A DNA stretch of 64,000 bases from Chamaecrista fasciculata (Eukaryota; Streptophyta; Magnoliopsida; Fabales; Fabaceae). The notes below the pieces were generated by a model, which worked only from the letters and a program-made list of their open reading frames with translations, was not told the origin of the DNA and made no database searches. Position numbers and translations under genes: made by a program. This document shows positions 22,789 to 34,100 of this stretch, one piece after another (position 1 is the first letter of the stretch; the number at the start of each line of letters is the position of its first letter). The DNA lies in assembly GCA_003254925.1 (NCBI GenBank), contig QANZ01019064.1, forward strand, positions 14,559 through 78,558, written 5' to 3'.

Positions 22789-25463
22789 CTAATTGAGCAA
22801 AATTTGATCTAAGCTAAGTGTGGATGACTTTTCACCGTTAACAAGCATCCTAAGGCCATCTTTAAGTTCTGGTATCCCTTCCTCCAAAACGGCACACACA
22901 GGAAATATGGGAACACCTTGCACTCTTCTCTTCAACTCTTCATACACTTCCTCTGCCCCTTCCTCATCAATCTTATTTGCCACAACTAAGGATGGCCTAT
23001 TGGATAAACCCTCCTGATGGTATTCAAGCTCTAAAACCAAATCTTTCAACTGATCCCATGGTGGAATCCCCTTCCTTCCATCTAAAGCAGCTGCCAAGTC
23101 TACTACATAAGCCAGAACCTTTGTGCGTTCTATGTGCCGAAGAAATGCATGTCCGAGTCCACGATTTTGGTGTGCACCCTTTATGAGTCCTGGAATGTCA
23201 GCCACGGTTATTGATAAGTCATCATAGTTCAAATTCCCCAAGTTTGGCCTAAGAGTTGTGAAGGCATAATGACCAACAGCTGGTTTAGCCCTTGATATTG
23301 CCCCAAGTAGAGTGCTTTTTCCAGCATTCGGCATTCCCACAAAGCTTACATCAGCAATGCTCTTGAGTTCTAAAATAATAACATTCTCAGCACCAGGCAA
23401 ACCGGCACTAACGGAAGAGTTTTCATCACCTGCCTTAACTGTCATAGGCTTCCTTGAATCTGTGGAAACAGAAATGTTACCCAGACCACCCTCTCCTCCG
23501 CGAGCAATAATGATTTGTTGACCCTCTTCTGTTAATTCAGCGACATTGTATAGAATCTCTTGTTCTTCTTCGGCTTCTGTGTGGATTTTGGGAGTTCTAC
23601 ATGATGCATCAGTCAATGAAGAGCTGCCAGTAGGATGTTCATGTACTGCTTTGACTTCCTCTTTAACAGTTGTGGCATTAAGGGTAGAGCAATCATCAGA
23701 GTCAGAAAGATCATCAACAAGTGCACCTGGAATATCCCAAGGATCACCATCTGTTGAAGATTGAATCTTGACCACAGAAGGGATATCACCCGTGACAAGA
23801 TGAAGTACAGTTCCAATTGGTACGCGTACAACCTAATATAAAATAACAGTTTATGAGAGAATTCATCAAATTCTGTATGGCATGAAGGGCCAAAAAAGGA
23901 GAACATAGAAGAAAAGAAATCATTAGTGTAGAAAATAGATAAAATTTGCTGAAAGAACTGGTTAAGATCAATTACCTTATCAGCGCCTCTGGTTCCTATA
24001 ATATTCTTTGATTCTCCGTGTCCACCTTTCTCTGCTATCTGTTCATAACCATAATTATTATTAGTCTTTTAAACATGCCGTTTGGTCACTTTATAGAGTT
24101 TTGGTTAGTGTTACATGTACATACTAGGTGATGCTGCAAGCCGCTAAAGTCCCAAACTTTGGGGGAGCATTCCAAAATCACATCACCTCCTCTTCCACCA
24201 TTCCCACCTACAATTAAACATAAACATTACAGTAACAACGTCACGAGCCCCATTACACTTTAACTTCATTCAATTGTCTTAACCGCTGAATAATTATATT
24301 ACAAAATGAGTAACAATGAATATCTTCTCTTGCATTTCATGGACTAGAAAAGCAAACACCATGGCAAGATGTTCCATTTGAAATCGAAACAAATACAATA
24401 TAAAGAAAATAAAATGGTCTACTTTTATAAAGAGAACGCACCATCAGGTCTGCCTCGGCGATCATGGCGGCTGCGCCGGAAGCTGGAGCAACCATTACCG
24501 CCATCACCTCCTCTAGCAAATACCTTGAACCTATCTATCATTCTTCTCTCCTGCAAATGACGACCCCAAATTTCAACACATTACTTAGAAACAGAGAAAT
24601 CACCAATGTCCACATTTTTTATGCATTAGGTTGTTAACAAGTGGTGGCCAAAGAGTAAAGGATCAACCTGAAGAGGGGCAAGCTTAGATTTCTTATGAGG
24701 AGTATCTGAGTAACAAAAGTGAAGCGTGAAAGGCCATCTGCAAGAAGACCTTTTCGTAAAAGCTTCTATATATCGTAGGGATCTTGACCTGAATACCAAC
24801 ATCTGTTTCTATTCACTTATCTCTCAATATATACTTTGTCTTAACAAAATTTTAGCTTCTTCAGTCCGACCAGCTTTTTCCACTATACTCCTTTTGATGA
24901 AGATTAACACCTTCGAAAGGAAATGGTAAACGATGGAACAGTTAGAAAATGGGATTGAATCAACATCTCCTATCAAATGACACAACAAAAAATATCATCT
25001 CTCAAGAGACTTCTCATTGCAAAATTTTATCGAACAAGTAGAGTGCACGACTAACTTTCTCGCAAAACTAGAGCAGGTTGTATCTGATCATGGTGTCTTC
25101 ACATTCACAATTTAGTTCTAATCTTCTAAACAAAGAACACGACAGTTTGGGAAGTAATTAAAAAGCCCGTCTCAACCCGACATCGACATCCGGAGTAATT
25201 AACAAATCTTCTCCACTCATGCATGAGGAGTAACTTGCATACTAAAATTAATCATCAGTTTCATAAATCTCAATAACAAGCACATGTGATTCAATCATAT
25301 GCCCAGAATTGCACGAGAAAGCCACACAAAGACCTTGAAATTATGAGCTAACCCAACAGTAGTAGAAGCAAAAGCGGCAAAAGGAAATGAAGATGGGGGA
25401 GAGGCGATACCTACGGAGGACGGGACGAAGGGCGGAACCACTGTGCTGGAAGCCTAGTACCAT
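22789..25463 (-). CDS. OBGM: Mitochondrial Obg-type GTPase OBGM
   Basis: Six exons on the minus strand: 25463-25411, 24737-24668, 24550-24442, 24207-24125, 24038-23976, 23832-22789; 473 residues. The 17-codon first exon plus exon 2 gives a basic, Arg-rich presequence (MVLGFQHSGSALRPVLRRW), as expected for mitochondria. The Obg glycine-rich domain starts near residue 47 (FKVFARGGDGGNG, GGRGGDVILEC, EKGGHGES). The G domain has GMPNAGKST (292-300), DIPG (338-341) and NKID (412-415). Obg proteins bind the large ribosomal subunit and assist its assembly; OBGM is the mitochondrial plant form. An acidic insertion of about 65 residues (155-220) interrupts the Obg fold, which I regard as typical of OBGM but have not checked. 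The Obg C-terminal domain of bacterial proteins is absent. The start codon is inferred from frame and presequence. Confidence 0.92.
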
Positions 25464-26476
25464 CTTCGGCGGCGTCTGGTGGCAAGGGAGTGGCGGAGAG
25501 TGGGTGTGGCTGAATGCTCGACGGGATGGCGAAGCAAACAAGGCAGCGAGTGAGGCGTTTTGGTCCTTCGTGTGCGACGGCTGGGATGTCTATCGCCGGC
25601 GACGGAGTCTGTGGTGTCCGGTGGCGACGGCGGCGAGGCGTTCTGGTGGTGGCAGCGACGGCGGACAAGAGGGAAGAGGAGTGAGTAGCGGCGTCCAAAG
25701 TGCAGCGTGTGCGTGACGGTTTTTTAAATATTGGAGCATTTTTATTTTTGGCCAAAGTTTCAAATTGGTCCCGGTAGATTTCAAAGTGGTCCCTTATCTT
25801 TCATTTGGTTCAAATTTATCCTATATATTTTTATATTATTTTAAATTGATCCCAAACTAGATGCAATTTAAAATTAAAGTATTGACTCATATTGACTCAA
25901 TCAAAGTATTGACTCACTTTGATTCCAATTTCCATATTGTTTTAAACTGGAGGGTGAAACTAGTCATATTTCCATGATGCATCAAGTATTGACTCAAGCA
26001 AACTTTCCTTGATCCTTCAACGGTATAAAAAAAGAATGCTTTTTCACATGAAAAAGTTTTGCTCACCCAATTCAATTTCCTTGTGCATTAGTGCATATTT
26101 GTGCTAATTAGTATGTTTGCGTTGGAAGGAAAATGGGAGGAATGATAGTTTCTCTTTCTCTATTTTAAGGGAACTTTCTCTTCCCAAAGCCTCGAACTTT
26201 TTTATCTTAACCATTGTTTTTTTTTTTGGGCCAACTTATCTTAACCATTGTTAGGGAGCCTATATTCAGTAGAAGCTCTGCGGCGGATTGCTAAAAGGGA
26301 AGTTACTTTGATAACCATTTTATTGTGAATCTCATATACATCTTCCATTTTATAACTCAGAAATGCTGAACCAATCAGTTCCACTCTTTGTGATTTAATG
26401 CTTATGAAGGCCTCAACAAAGAAAAGCCTGGATTTTGTTTCCTAGAACTACACCATGAATAAGATTACCCATTAAT
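25464..26476. other. OBGM upstream region and spacer
   Basis: 25464-25720 is unusually GC-rich for the window and carries overlapping open frames on both strands, but no family is recognisable; most likely promoter/5' UTR. 25745-25860 resembles part of a 'ggtccc'-type foldback element. The remainder is AT-rich. Confidence 0.55.
26202..26252 (-). mobile_element. Tail-only retroposon micro-insertion
   Basis: A perfect 17-bp duplication (26202-26218 and 26236-26252) flanks 17 bp of T run plus 'gggccaac', i.e. 'gttggccc' plus A tail on the minus strand. Confidence 0.7.
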
Positions 26477-27073
26477 TGTTGGATATTATTATAAAATTAT
26501 ATAATTATAATTAATACATTTTAATATGTTTTAAGGTAATATGGACGTTGGTTCATAGTTATGGAAGGAATTGATGGGATTTAATAGAAATGAAGGGTAT
26601 GAATGTAACGGCTATTGGTGGCTATTGAAGAAATATGAAGACAATTAATCATTATTATTAACATGAGCATTTGGTCCAAATAGCCTATATATATGTGTGA
26701 GGACGTGGGTGTGTTTTTTGGAGGAAAAAGAGATGATAAGCCATATACAATATATTTTATGATATCAAGACACTTATATGTATAGTTTTATATATTTGGA
26801 TAGAGAAAAGGTGTGGGGGACAGAGTCCTATCTATCGCCTTAGTGCAGAGGTGATAGATTAAGCAGGCGAGTACTGGGCTGTTGTATCCTGGAGGTAACG
26901 CGTCAGTGTACCCAATGCACCGGGTGATATGACTAAATCAACCCGTGGGAGGCGTGAAATTACCTTAAAGAAAGCGAGATATCCGTGCCTCAGCCCAGGA
27001 CCACGCATTTTGTTTTACTAACAATTTTATCTTGTTTTAGTGTTTCTCTTGTTTTCAGGTAGCAACTCCAACA
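26477..27073 (+). mobile_element. Candidate solo LTR (about 597 bp)
   Basis: The sequence begins TGTTGGA and ends TCCAACA, a perfect 7-bp inverted terminus of the TG...CA kind. Flanking 5-mers are TTAAT and ATAAT (4 of 5 identical), an imperfect target duplication. Inside, TATATATATG at 26683-26692 resembles an LTR promoter, and a GC-richer segment follows. No primer-binding site, coding region or second LTR is seen. Family unknown. Confidence 0.45.
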
Positions 27074-27342
27074 ATAATGGGTGCGACTATTCTTCATGCT
27101 CAAGTGACAGCAAGCAACTTTTCCTAATTCCATAACTTTGCTTGTGTTTGAGGGAGACTGATTTAACGTGCTGATGATATGTGAAGACAGCTACAGCCAA
27201 TGACCCTGGTTCTCTCAATCTAGCTTCAGTATTTCTTCTACGATATTATCCTATAATAGCGGTACTAATAATCAAGATCGGAATTGACTAAAGTAGGAGA
27301 CAACAGATGGAGACAAAGAAGCCTTCAAAGCATACATAATAA

Positions 27343-29286
27343 TCAAGATCGGAATTGCTCAGCTAGTTTCAAAAGACTGTAAGTTTCGGAATCTGGTCTA
27401 GCTCCTCCAAGAATCATCCTTCTCAAAAGATTTGGTTCATAAATCTTGGCTTTTACGTAAGCCTTTATCAAGGTATTATATACAAAAGTATATCTACAAT
27501 ACCTAGCCTTATGCAGTTCTTCAAACAATCTCTCGACATTTCTTACATCACCTTTCTCAGCAAAAACATCAATAATTGAAAGAGTGGTTTCCAACCATGG
27601 GGTTGAGTTTCTAACTCTGTTGGTAACGGTCGATCGCATGCCCAATTCTAAAGTCTTCAAGGCTTGCTCCGTCATACCCGCTTTCAAGCAGCCCAGAACA
27701 AGCTGACGATAAGTAATGGCATTTGGTTTGCATCCATTTGCCTCAATAAGCTTGTAAAGTTTAGCTACTTTATCAATGAATCCATGTTTGCAATATACAG
27801 ACATCATAGAATTAAATTGTTCAACAGATTTCAACCCTTTACTTGACTCCATTTCTGACCACAGTACTTCAGCCCGGTTCAGTTTTCCAATTCTACCAAA
27901 TGCTTCAATGGCCAACATATAACTTTTAGATCTAACTAATGGGAGTTCTTTAATGATGCCCCAGATCCTCTCTACTTCCTTTGGCTTGCCTAAATACCCG
28001 TACAATATAAGTAGGACATCTAATGTTGACCAGTTATCCCCCGTAGCAGACTTCTCGATAGCTTCAACATACGCTTCAGCTGCAGTATATAACCTGGCCA
28101 CTGCGTGTGTAGTAGCTAAAATGCAATAGGATATTTCATTTGGTTCAACCTTTGCTCGGTTCATTTGTCCAAGGACCTTCACCAAACCTTCAATATTATG
28201 TTCATTAGCTTCTATTTTCATCAGAATATTGTAGGTGGAAACATGAGGCGTAACTTTATCAGACTTCATTTGAGCAAGTATTTTTGGTATCATTTTCTTG
28301 CGGCTTGGTGAGGAATGTAAAATTATGAGGCGGTTGAAGACCAAATGCGAGATGGGATAACCATATTCCCTCATTTTTTTCATGTATTCAAGTGAAAGCC
28401 TTATCACACCCTTATCCAAGCATGCAATCACTAAATTATTGTAGAGCAACTCATTCTGATATTCAGAAGGAATACGAGAGAATAGCTTCTCACCATGTGA
28501 TATTCCATGAAGCTTGGTTGTAAACTCCAAGAGATAAGAGTAATCTAGTTCCCTAGGTCTGTAAGGCCTCTCTCTGATCACCCATTCCATCACCTATCAG
28601 TAACCATACATGAGAAAATAATGAGCATTTTATCTTTCACTGCATCTGAAATCAATCAGAGTTTAAAGTATCAAACAATGGAATCAGTACATATAGGAAA
28701 ATCATCCATTTTTCAAGAAGCTCGATACAACACGAGTTATTTGACCATTTAAACACTCTTCTTATGGCTGTATGTTATTCCACTTCACTTCAATAAATAC
28801 AGTGACAGCATACGCAAGCTCATCTATCAGAATAATCAATCCCAGATCCAATAAATTAACATGAAACGTGTACTGGAAAGCAAAAAACTAAACAAAACAA
28901 GAACTATCAGATAAAGCCCAACTGCAAAATCTAGTAGTCAACAACAGCAAAAGCAAAGAGAAATTAGGAACGTGAACCTCAAGTGCACGTTTGTTCATCT
29001 TGAGCTTCCGCAGACGGTTAATGGCGTGAAAGACGTCACCTCTGTGAATGGGGAAACCATCTCCCATCCAAGTGCGGAAAGCAGACCCAACCGATTCGCC
29101 GCGAGAGAGTTTCTCGATTCTGTAAGACAAGCACTTAGGGTTAGGTGGGGATTCGGAATTGCTTTGGGACAGGTTTTCTGCTGTATGGGTGCAGAAGAAT
29201 TTGAAGCTGAGATGAATTTGAATCGCACGCGACACAGGTACAATAGCACAAGGTGTTCGACGAATTGCTTGAATGAGAATTCGCAT
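27343..29286 (-). CDS. P-class pentatricopeptide repeat protein, mitochondrial (At1g07590-like)
   Basis: Two exons on the minus strand, 29286-28978 and 28593-27343, give 519 residues. Exon 1 supplies a presequence rich in Arg, Ser and hydrophobics (MRILIQAIRRTPCAIVPVSR), suggesting mitochondrial import, and a helical segment (SVGSAFRTWMGDGFPIHRGD). Exon 2 holds about ten degenerate PPR units of the P type (for example ELLYNNLVIACLDKG, VSTYNILMKIEANEHNI, VEQFNSMMSVYCKHGFIDK, AITYRQLVLGCLKAGM, TFVYNTLIKAYVKAKIYEP). P-class PPRs bind organellar RNA in a sequence-specific way for processing, stability or translation; no E or DYW domain is present, so editing is unlikely. The resemblance to Arabidopsis At1g07590 is from memory. 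The intron donor (GAG|GTTCAC) is weak but keeps the frame. Confidence 0.9.
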
Positions 29287-29521
29287 GCTTCCCTAAGCGG
29301 AACACAACCAAGAAGGGATATGCTAATCCTATTACTACCTCATATACGCCATGCCAAACCGCGATAGCGCCAAAAAAAAAAAAAACACTTTCGCGGCTAT
29401 GCGTCTATCTTCTTGTTCTGGGTAATTCTATCAAGTAATGTTGAAGAAGTAAAACAGCTCCTTTAAGGTTCTGTAATTTTAATCTTAAAATGATGTAATG
29501 CAAAATTAAGAAAAAAAACTT

Positions 29522-29909
29522 AGGCTTAAGTGCACTTTTGGTCCCCTAACTTTCGCAAAGGTCTCAATTTGGTCCCCTAACTTTTTTTGCTGCAATTTTG
29601 GTTCCTTAACTTTTGAAAACGTCTCACCATGGTCCCCTAACTTTTTTGTTGCAATTTTGGTCCCCTAACTTTTAAAAACATCTCACCATTGGTCCCAAGT
29701 TAAGGACCAAAATTGAGACTTTTGCGAAAGTTAGGGGACTAACGGTGAGACGTTTTTAAAAGTTAGGGGACCAAAATTGCAACAAAAAAAGTTTGGGGAC
29801 CAAATTGAGACTTTTGCAAAAGTTAAGGGACCAAAATTGCAGCAAAAAAAGTTAGGGGACCAAATTGAGATCTTTGCGAAAGTTAAGGGACCAAAAGTGC
29901 TCTTAAGCC
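29522..29909. mobile_element. 388-bp palindromic MITE with 8-bp target duplication
   Basis: Nearly the whole element is one inverted repeat with arms of about 190 bp. It begins AGGCTTAAGTGCACTTTTGG and ends with the complement. Each arm repeats blocks of 'ggtcccctaactttt'. AAAAACTT flanks both ends (29514-29521 and 29910-29917), giving an 8-bp (perhaps 9-bp) target duplication, which fits the Mutator or hAT superfamilies. It lies about 230 bp upstream of the PPR start codon. Confidence 0.85.
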
Positions 29910-29917
29910 AAAAACTT

Positions 29918-31164
29918 ATTGTAAGTTGACTCTTTAAATCAAAAAAAAAAAGAAAAAAAAAACTTATTTTTTATTCCTGAAGTTATACACTTTTTACAAT
30001 TTAATCCTTAAATAATAAAAAAGTACAATTTAGTTCTCCAATAGTGACAAACTTTTGATTAGTCCTTAAAAAAATTTTGGTACATGGTGAGGTGGATATT
30101 AAATGCATATTCAATTGTACACCCAAATCTTCACTTACACCCATTTGAAGGCATGTCTAAAGCTAAAAAGGTCCATCAAAATCTACATTCCAACGTCTAA
30201 GATTTTTCTTATTCTTTATCTTCTTTTCCTTCGAATTCTAAATGAGTTATAAAAAGATAATAGCCACATAATTGCAATAAAGGTGTGACTACGGGTTTAA
30301 TTCAATTTGAGATTTTCTTTTATAATTTTGTCTTTTTGATGAGTGTCGTTTTTCTTTAAACCATCCAACTTAACAGTCACATTAGCATTAAACTGGTCCA
30401 TCACAGTATTTAACGTTCATGTCTCCTAATTGGACCTAATTAGATGATGATTAATGCCTTAGAGACTTTATAGTTAACAATTTTGATTATTCAGAGACTA
30501 TATTTTCATTATTGAAGAACTAAATTGTTGACTCATCCTAAATTCAAAGACCAAAAAGTAATTTTCTCAAAAATTAAATTGTTTTTCAAATAAACTTTCC
30601 CACCCTACCTCTTAATGAAGTCAAATGAACTCACTCATTCCATCTTCAAAAGCAAAATGATACAAAATTGTCGCCCAAAGAGGAAAGGCAATGTTACTTA
30701 ATACCCTCCGCCGTTTTCTAAAGAATATTTTGGATGAAAGCTTTATATAAACCACATCAGCGGATTTAGTTTCAAAGAACCATTCAAAGTATACAGCAAG
30801 AATAAACCAACTCTTTCCCAACCCAAAAGGTGTGCCAATAGGCTAGGCTGAAAGAATCAATTCCAGATTCACATCATTCTTATTTCACGCCGAAACTTAG
30901 CAGAGAGTCTAGACAGGTACTGGAAAAGTAAACATAACACAAGATGCCAATGGCAACATGAACAGAGAACGGATATTTGAAGCAATAATCAAATAAGATG
31001 TTTGCTAGAGATGATATAAACATGAATTGTCACGTATAGGTAACATATGCCTAACCATCTTTAACTCTTTATGCTCACCCAAACTGAAACGCCCAATATA
31101 TAACAGTCAACCTGAAAGTTTTACTATTTTACAAAAGAAAAAAAAAAACAATGCAAATAAACCA
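29918..31164. other. Spacer between PPR and TPR genes
   Basis: 29963-30580 shows another pair of weak inverted 'taatcc/gttctcc...gagactat' arms (possible decayed foldback). 30600-31164 is probably the 3' UTR of the TPR gene. A 66-codon minus-strand ORF at 30621-30821 resembles nothing known to me. Confidence 0.5.
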
Positions 31165-34100
31165 TCATCTTTGGAGCTGCTCAGGATTTGGATTGCTGGT
31201 GATCGAAGGTGACGTTATCCTACCATTAGGCATCCCATTATCAACAGGTGCTGCAACTCCCCATTTCCCCTCAGAATCTAAAGGCTCTATAACCTTAACG
31301 GATCCATCTGTCAGTCCAACAGCCAGTTGATTGGGCTCTTGTGGATGTGCTGTAACAACAAGAGGGTGCACATTTTGGCTGCATAAAACAAACAAGGTTG
31401 AAAATCATTCGAGGAAAGTGACAAATCAAGTAAAGGAACAAGAGAACGTTCCCTCTATCACCTATTTAATATGAACGCGAAACTAGTGTGTAACTTTTAA
31501 GCATATTTTTGTACTTGTAAGCATGATACCACTAAGAGCAAATTCATAGAGTTTAAAATCTTCTAAATACCTGTTTGATGATGTCTGAGATAGGTATGCC
31601 GAGGGAGCTATACGGCATCTGACTTTCAGGCTGTCAGCATCAAATACTCCAATATTTCCATCAGTGAAAGCAGCATAAATTAGTTGGCTATTACAAGAAT
31701 ATGTTGCAAAGGCTATGGAACCAGACAATGTATCTTGCGGCATCCACTGAAATGCAAACAAACATGAGTTACTAATATATTCACCCTGGAAAAGATTAAA
31801 AAAAAAGGGTGGCAGCAGGGGAAGTAGCTATAAACCTGCTGAATCATTTCCATTTTGGAAGCATCATATAGTGCTAGCTGTGTCTCATGGCATACCAGCA
31901 AGCGTACTTGATCAGAGTGGAACTGCACTCGAGTATCACCAACAGGTGCCTTACCAGAAGGCATTGGGATTGATAATGATTTCTTTTTATCCCATGAGTC
32001 AATGCTCCAAAAGCAAATCTACAAAAACATCCATCAAGACGCTTTCCTTTTTTATTTTCAATCAAATTGAAAATTATTAAAAAAAAAAATTATCTCCAAA
32101 ATTAACTATTGAAATAGACAAGTAACTGAAAAGTGAACTCCAATCATAGTTAAAAGCTGAATTAACCATAACCATAAATAAAAAAGGACTAAGTAGTTAC
32201 AGAAGTAGGGTTTAAGGTTAAACTTACCTGAGCATCAGCACCAGATGAAACCAAGATATTCAGGTTAGTTGAAAAGGCTAAACCAGTAATGCGCTTCTGG
32301 TGACCCTTCAATTTAGATTTGACCTACAACCAAAGCAAGTTACGCCATCAAGTTATTGATATTTGACAAAGTAATGAAAATCAAAGCCGCTTGAACTAAA
32401 TACCTCATCCACCCTGACATTATATATATGAATAGTTGAATCTTCCATTCCGATGGCAAGGATGTTATTATCTTGAGGGTGAAACACAAGGAAAGTTGAA
32501 GCAGGAGGTGGTGGCATAAAAGTTGTCATTACCTGCAACTCAGATATTTTGTCATATATACTGAGATACAGCCTACCAGTAATGCACAAAAAGTACTAAA
32601 GACGCCCAGTTAGAAATGTCAGATTACCTTAAATGTCATCATGTTGAACAGGGAAATTTTTCCTCCACATGCAGACATAACATAAGAATCATTCTTTGAA
32701 AGTGCAATGCAGGGAAATGTTTCTTCAGAATTGTCAGGGACATCATTTGTCATGAGAAGACCACTGTTTGGTTGCCAATGTTGTGGAACAACGCTTGCTG
32801 TGGCCTTTTAAAAACAAACAGAAATATTAAGAAACAATTATGCAGATACAACAAAAACATACAAGCATACTCATGTAAGATGTAACAAATGCACGGATTT
32901 CCATGGGGCTATATGCTATTAACAGGAAGCAACAGAAAAGTATCTCCAGTTAACTAGGTCTCTCAGCATACAACACCTTTCCACTAGGATTCTGTTCATT
33001 ACGGCTCCATTTCCAAAACTTCTGAATCCCTTTTGAACCAAGAGCCAGAAGGCCAACACCAGAATTTGTGTAAAGAAGACGAGCAACCTTGAAACAAATA
33101 AGAGTCAGATTTTAATTGAACATAAGATTCTTGACATCTAACAGACATATACTACTTTGAGCATCATATGCAACCAACAACATAGGTTCCAGTGAATACC
33201 TTATTAGTGGGATCGGTACTCTCTGGCATGGTAACCATTCGACACTGAGCAGGATCAACAATCTCAGTCAGTTCCCACTTCTTGGACTTATCAGACATAT
33301 CATCCAAGCTTCTTTGCTTCTCTATGCTTCTAGCTGCAGAATCAACTCCGTTCTGAAATAAATAAATAATAGAAGAGTTAGATCTACACGTAATTGTTGA
33401 ATAGACAGCAGAGGGCAAAGTGCGTCAGAAAAATTATCAGCATCTCAATTTACTGCATAAAAAGAAGGGATTTGCAGTTGTGACTCTGGTCAATAAAAAT
33501 GTCAAAATGTCCAGGTTGTAAGTTATATCATACAAGAATAGGTGCTGGTGCAGCAGGAGCAGCAGGAGCCGCTGGTGAGCTCCTATCGACACATTCTACT
33601 TTAGTGACGAGAGGGCTGATATTTGCAACCAAAGAACTTGATACCTAATCCATTGAAATTAAACTAATCAAGTTCCGGACATCAATAAAAACCAACCAAT
33701 GAAAATTGGTGAGTAGCAGAGAGAGGAAATAGAACCACAAGGAAAATAAAACCTTTGTCTCCATTGGGGCTTTAGATGCCTCATAAGACCGAGCTTCAAT
33801 GGTTCTTAAATACTTGAGGCCTTCAGCATTTGCAAGGACTTTCAGGCCACTGTCTACTGTAGTAACAGCAAGCAGATTTCCTTCCTTATTGAACCTCAAT
33901 CGAGGAAGACTCTGAGGTAAGGCACCAACCATGTCAGAAAATAATTTAGAATAATAATATCATGAAAAGATGTAAATAGTACAGGAAACACTCACTGGAA
34001 GACCACCCTCTGCATCTGTACTGGTAAGGACATTGACATTATCCATATCCCAAAACTTTATCTGGCTATCTTCACCAGCAGCCAAGAAGCGGCTCTTTGT

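Noticed and set aside
22820-23764. Plus-strand ORFs opposite the OBGM last exon
   Set aside because: Antisense shadows of the well-supported GTPase frame.
25387-25784. GC-rich ORFs of 109-114 codons on both strands at the OBGM start
   Set aside because: They overlap the OBGM first exon and promoter; compositionally biased (Arg, Pro, Ser) with no recognisable domain.
30621-30821. 66-codon minus-strand ORF
   Set aside because: Lies where the TPR 3' UTR should be; no similarity recognised.
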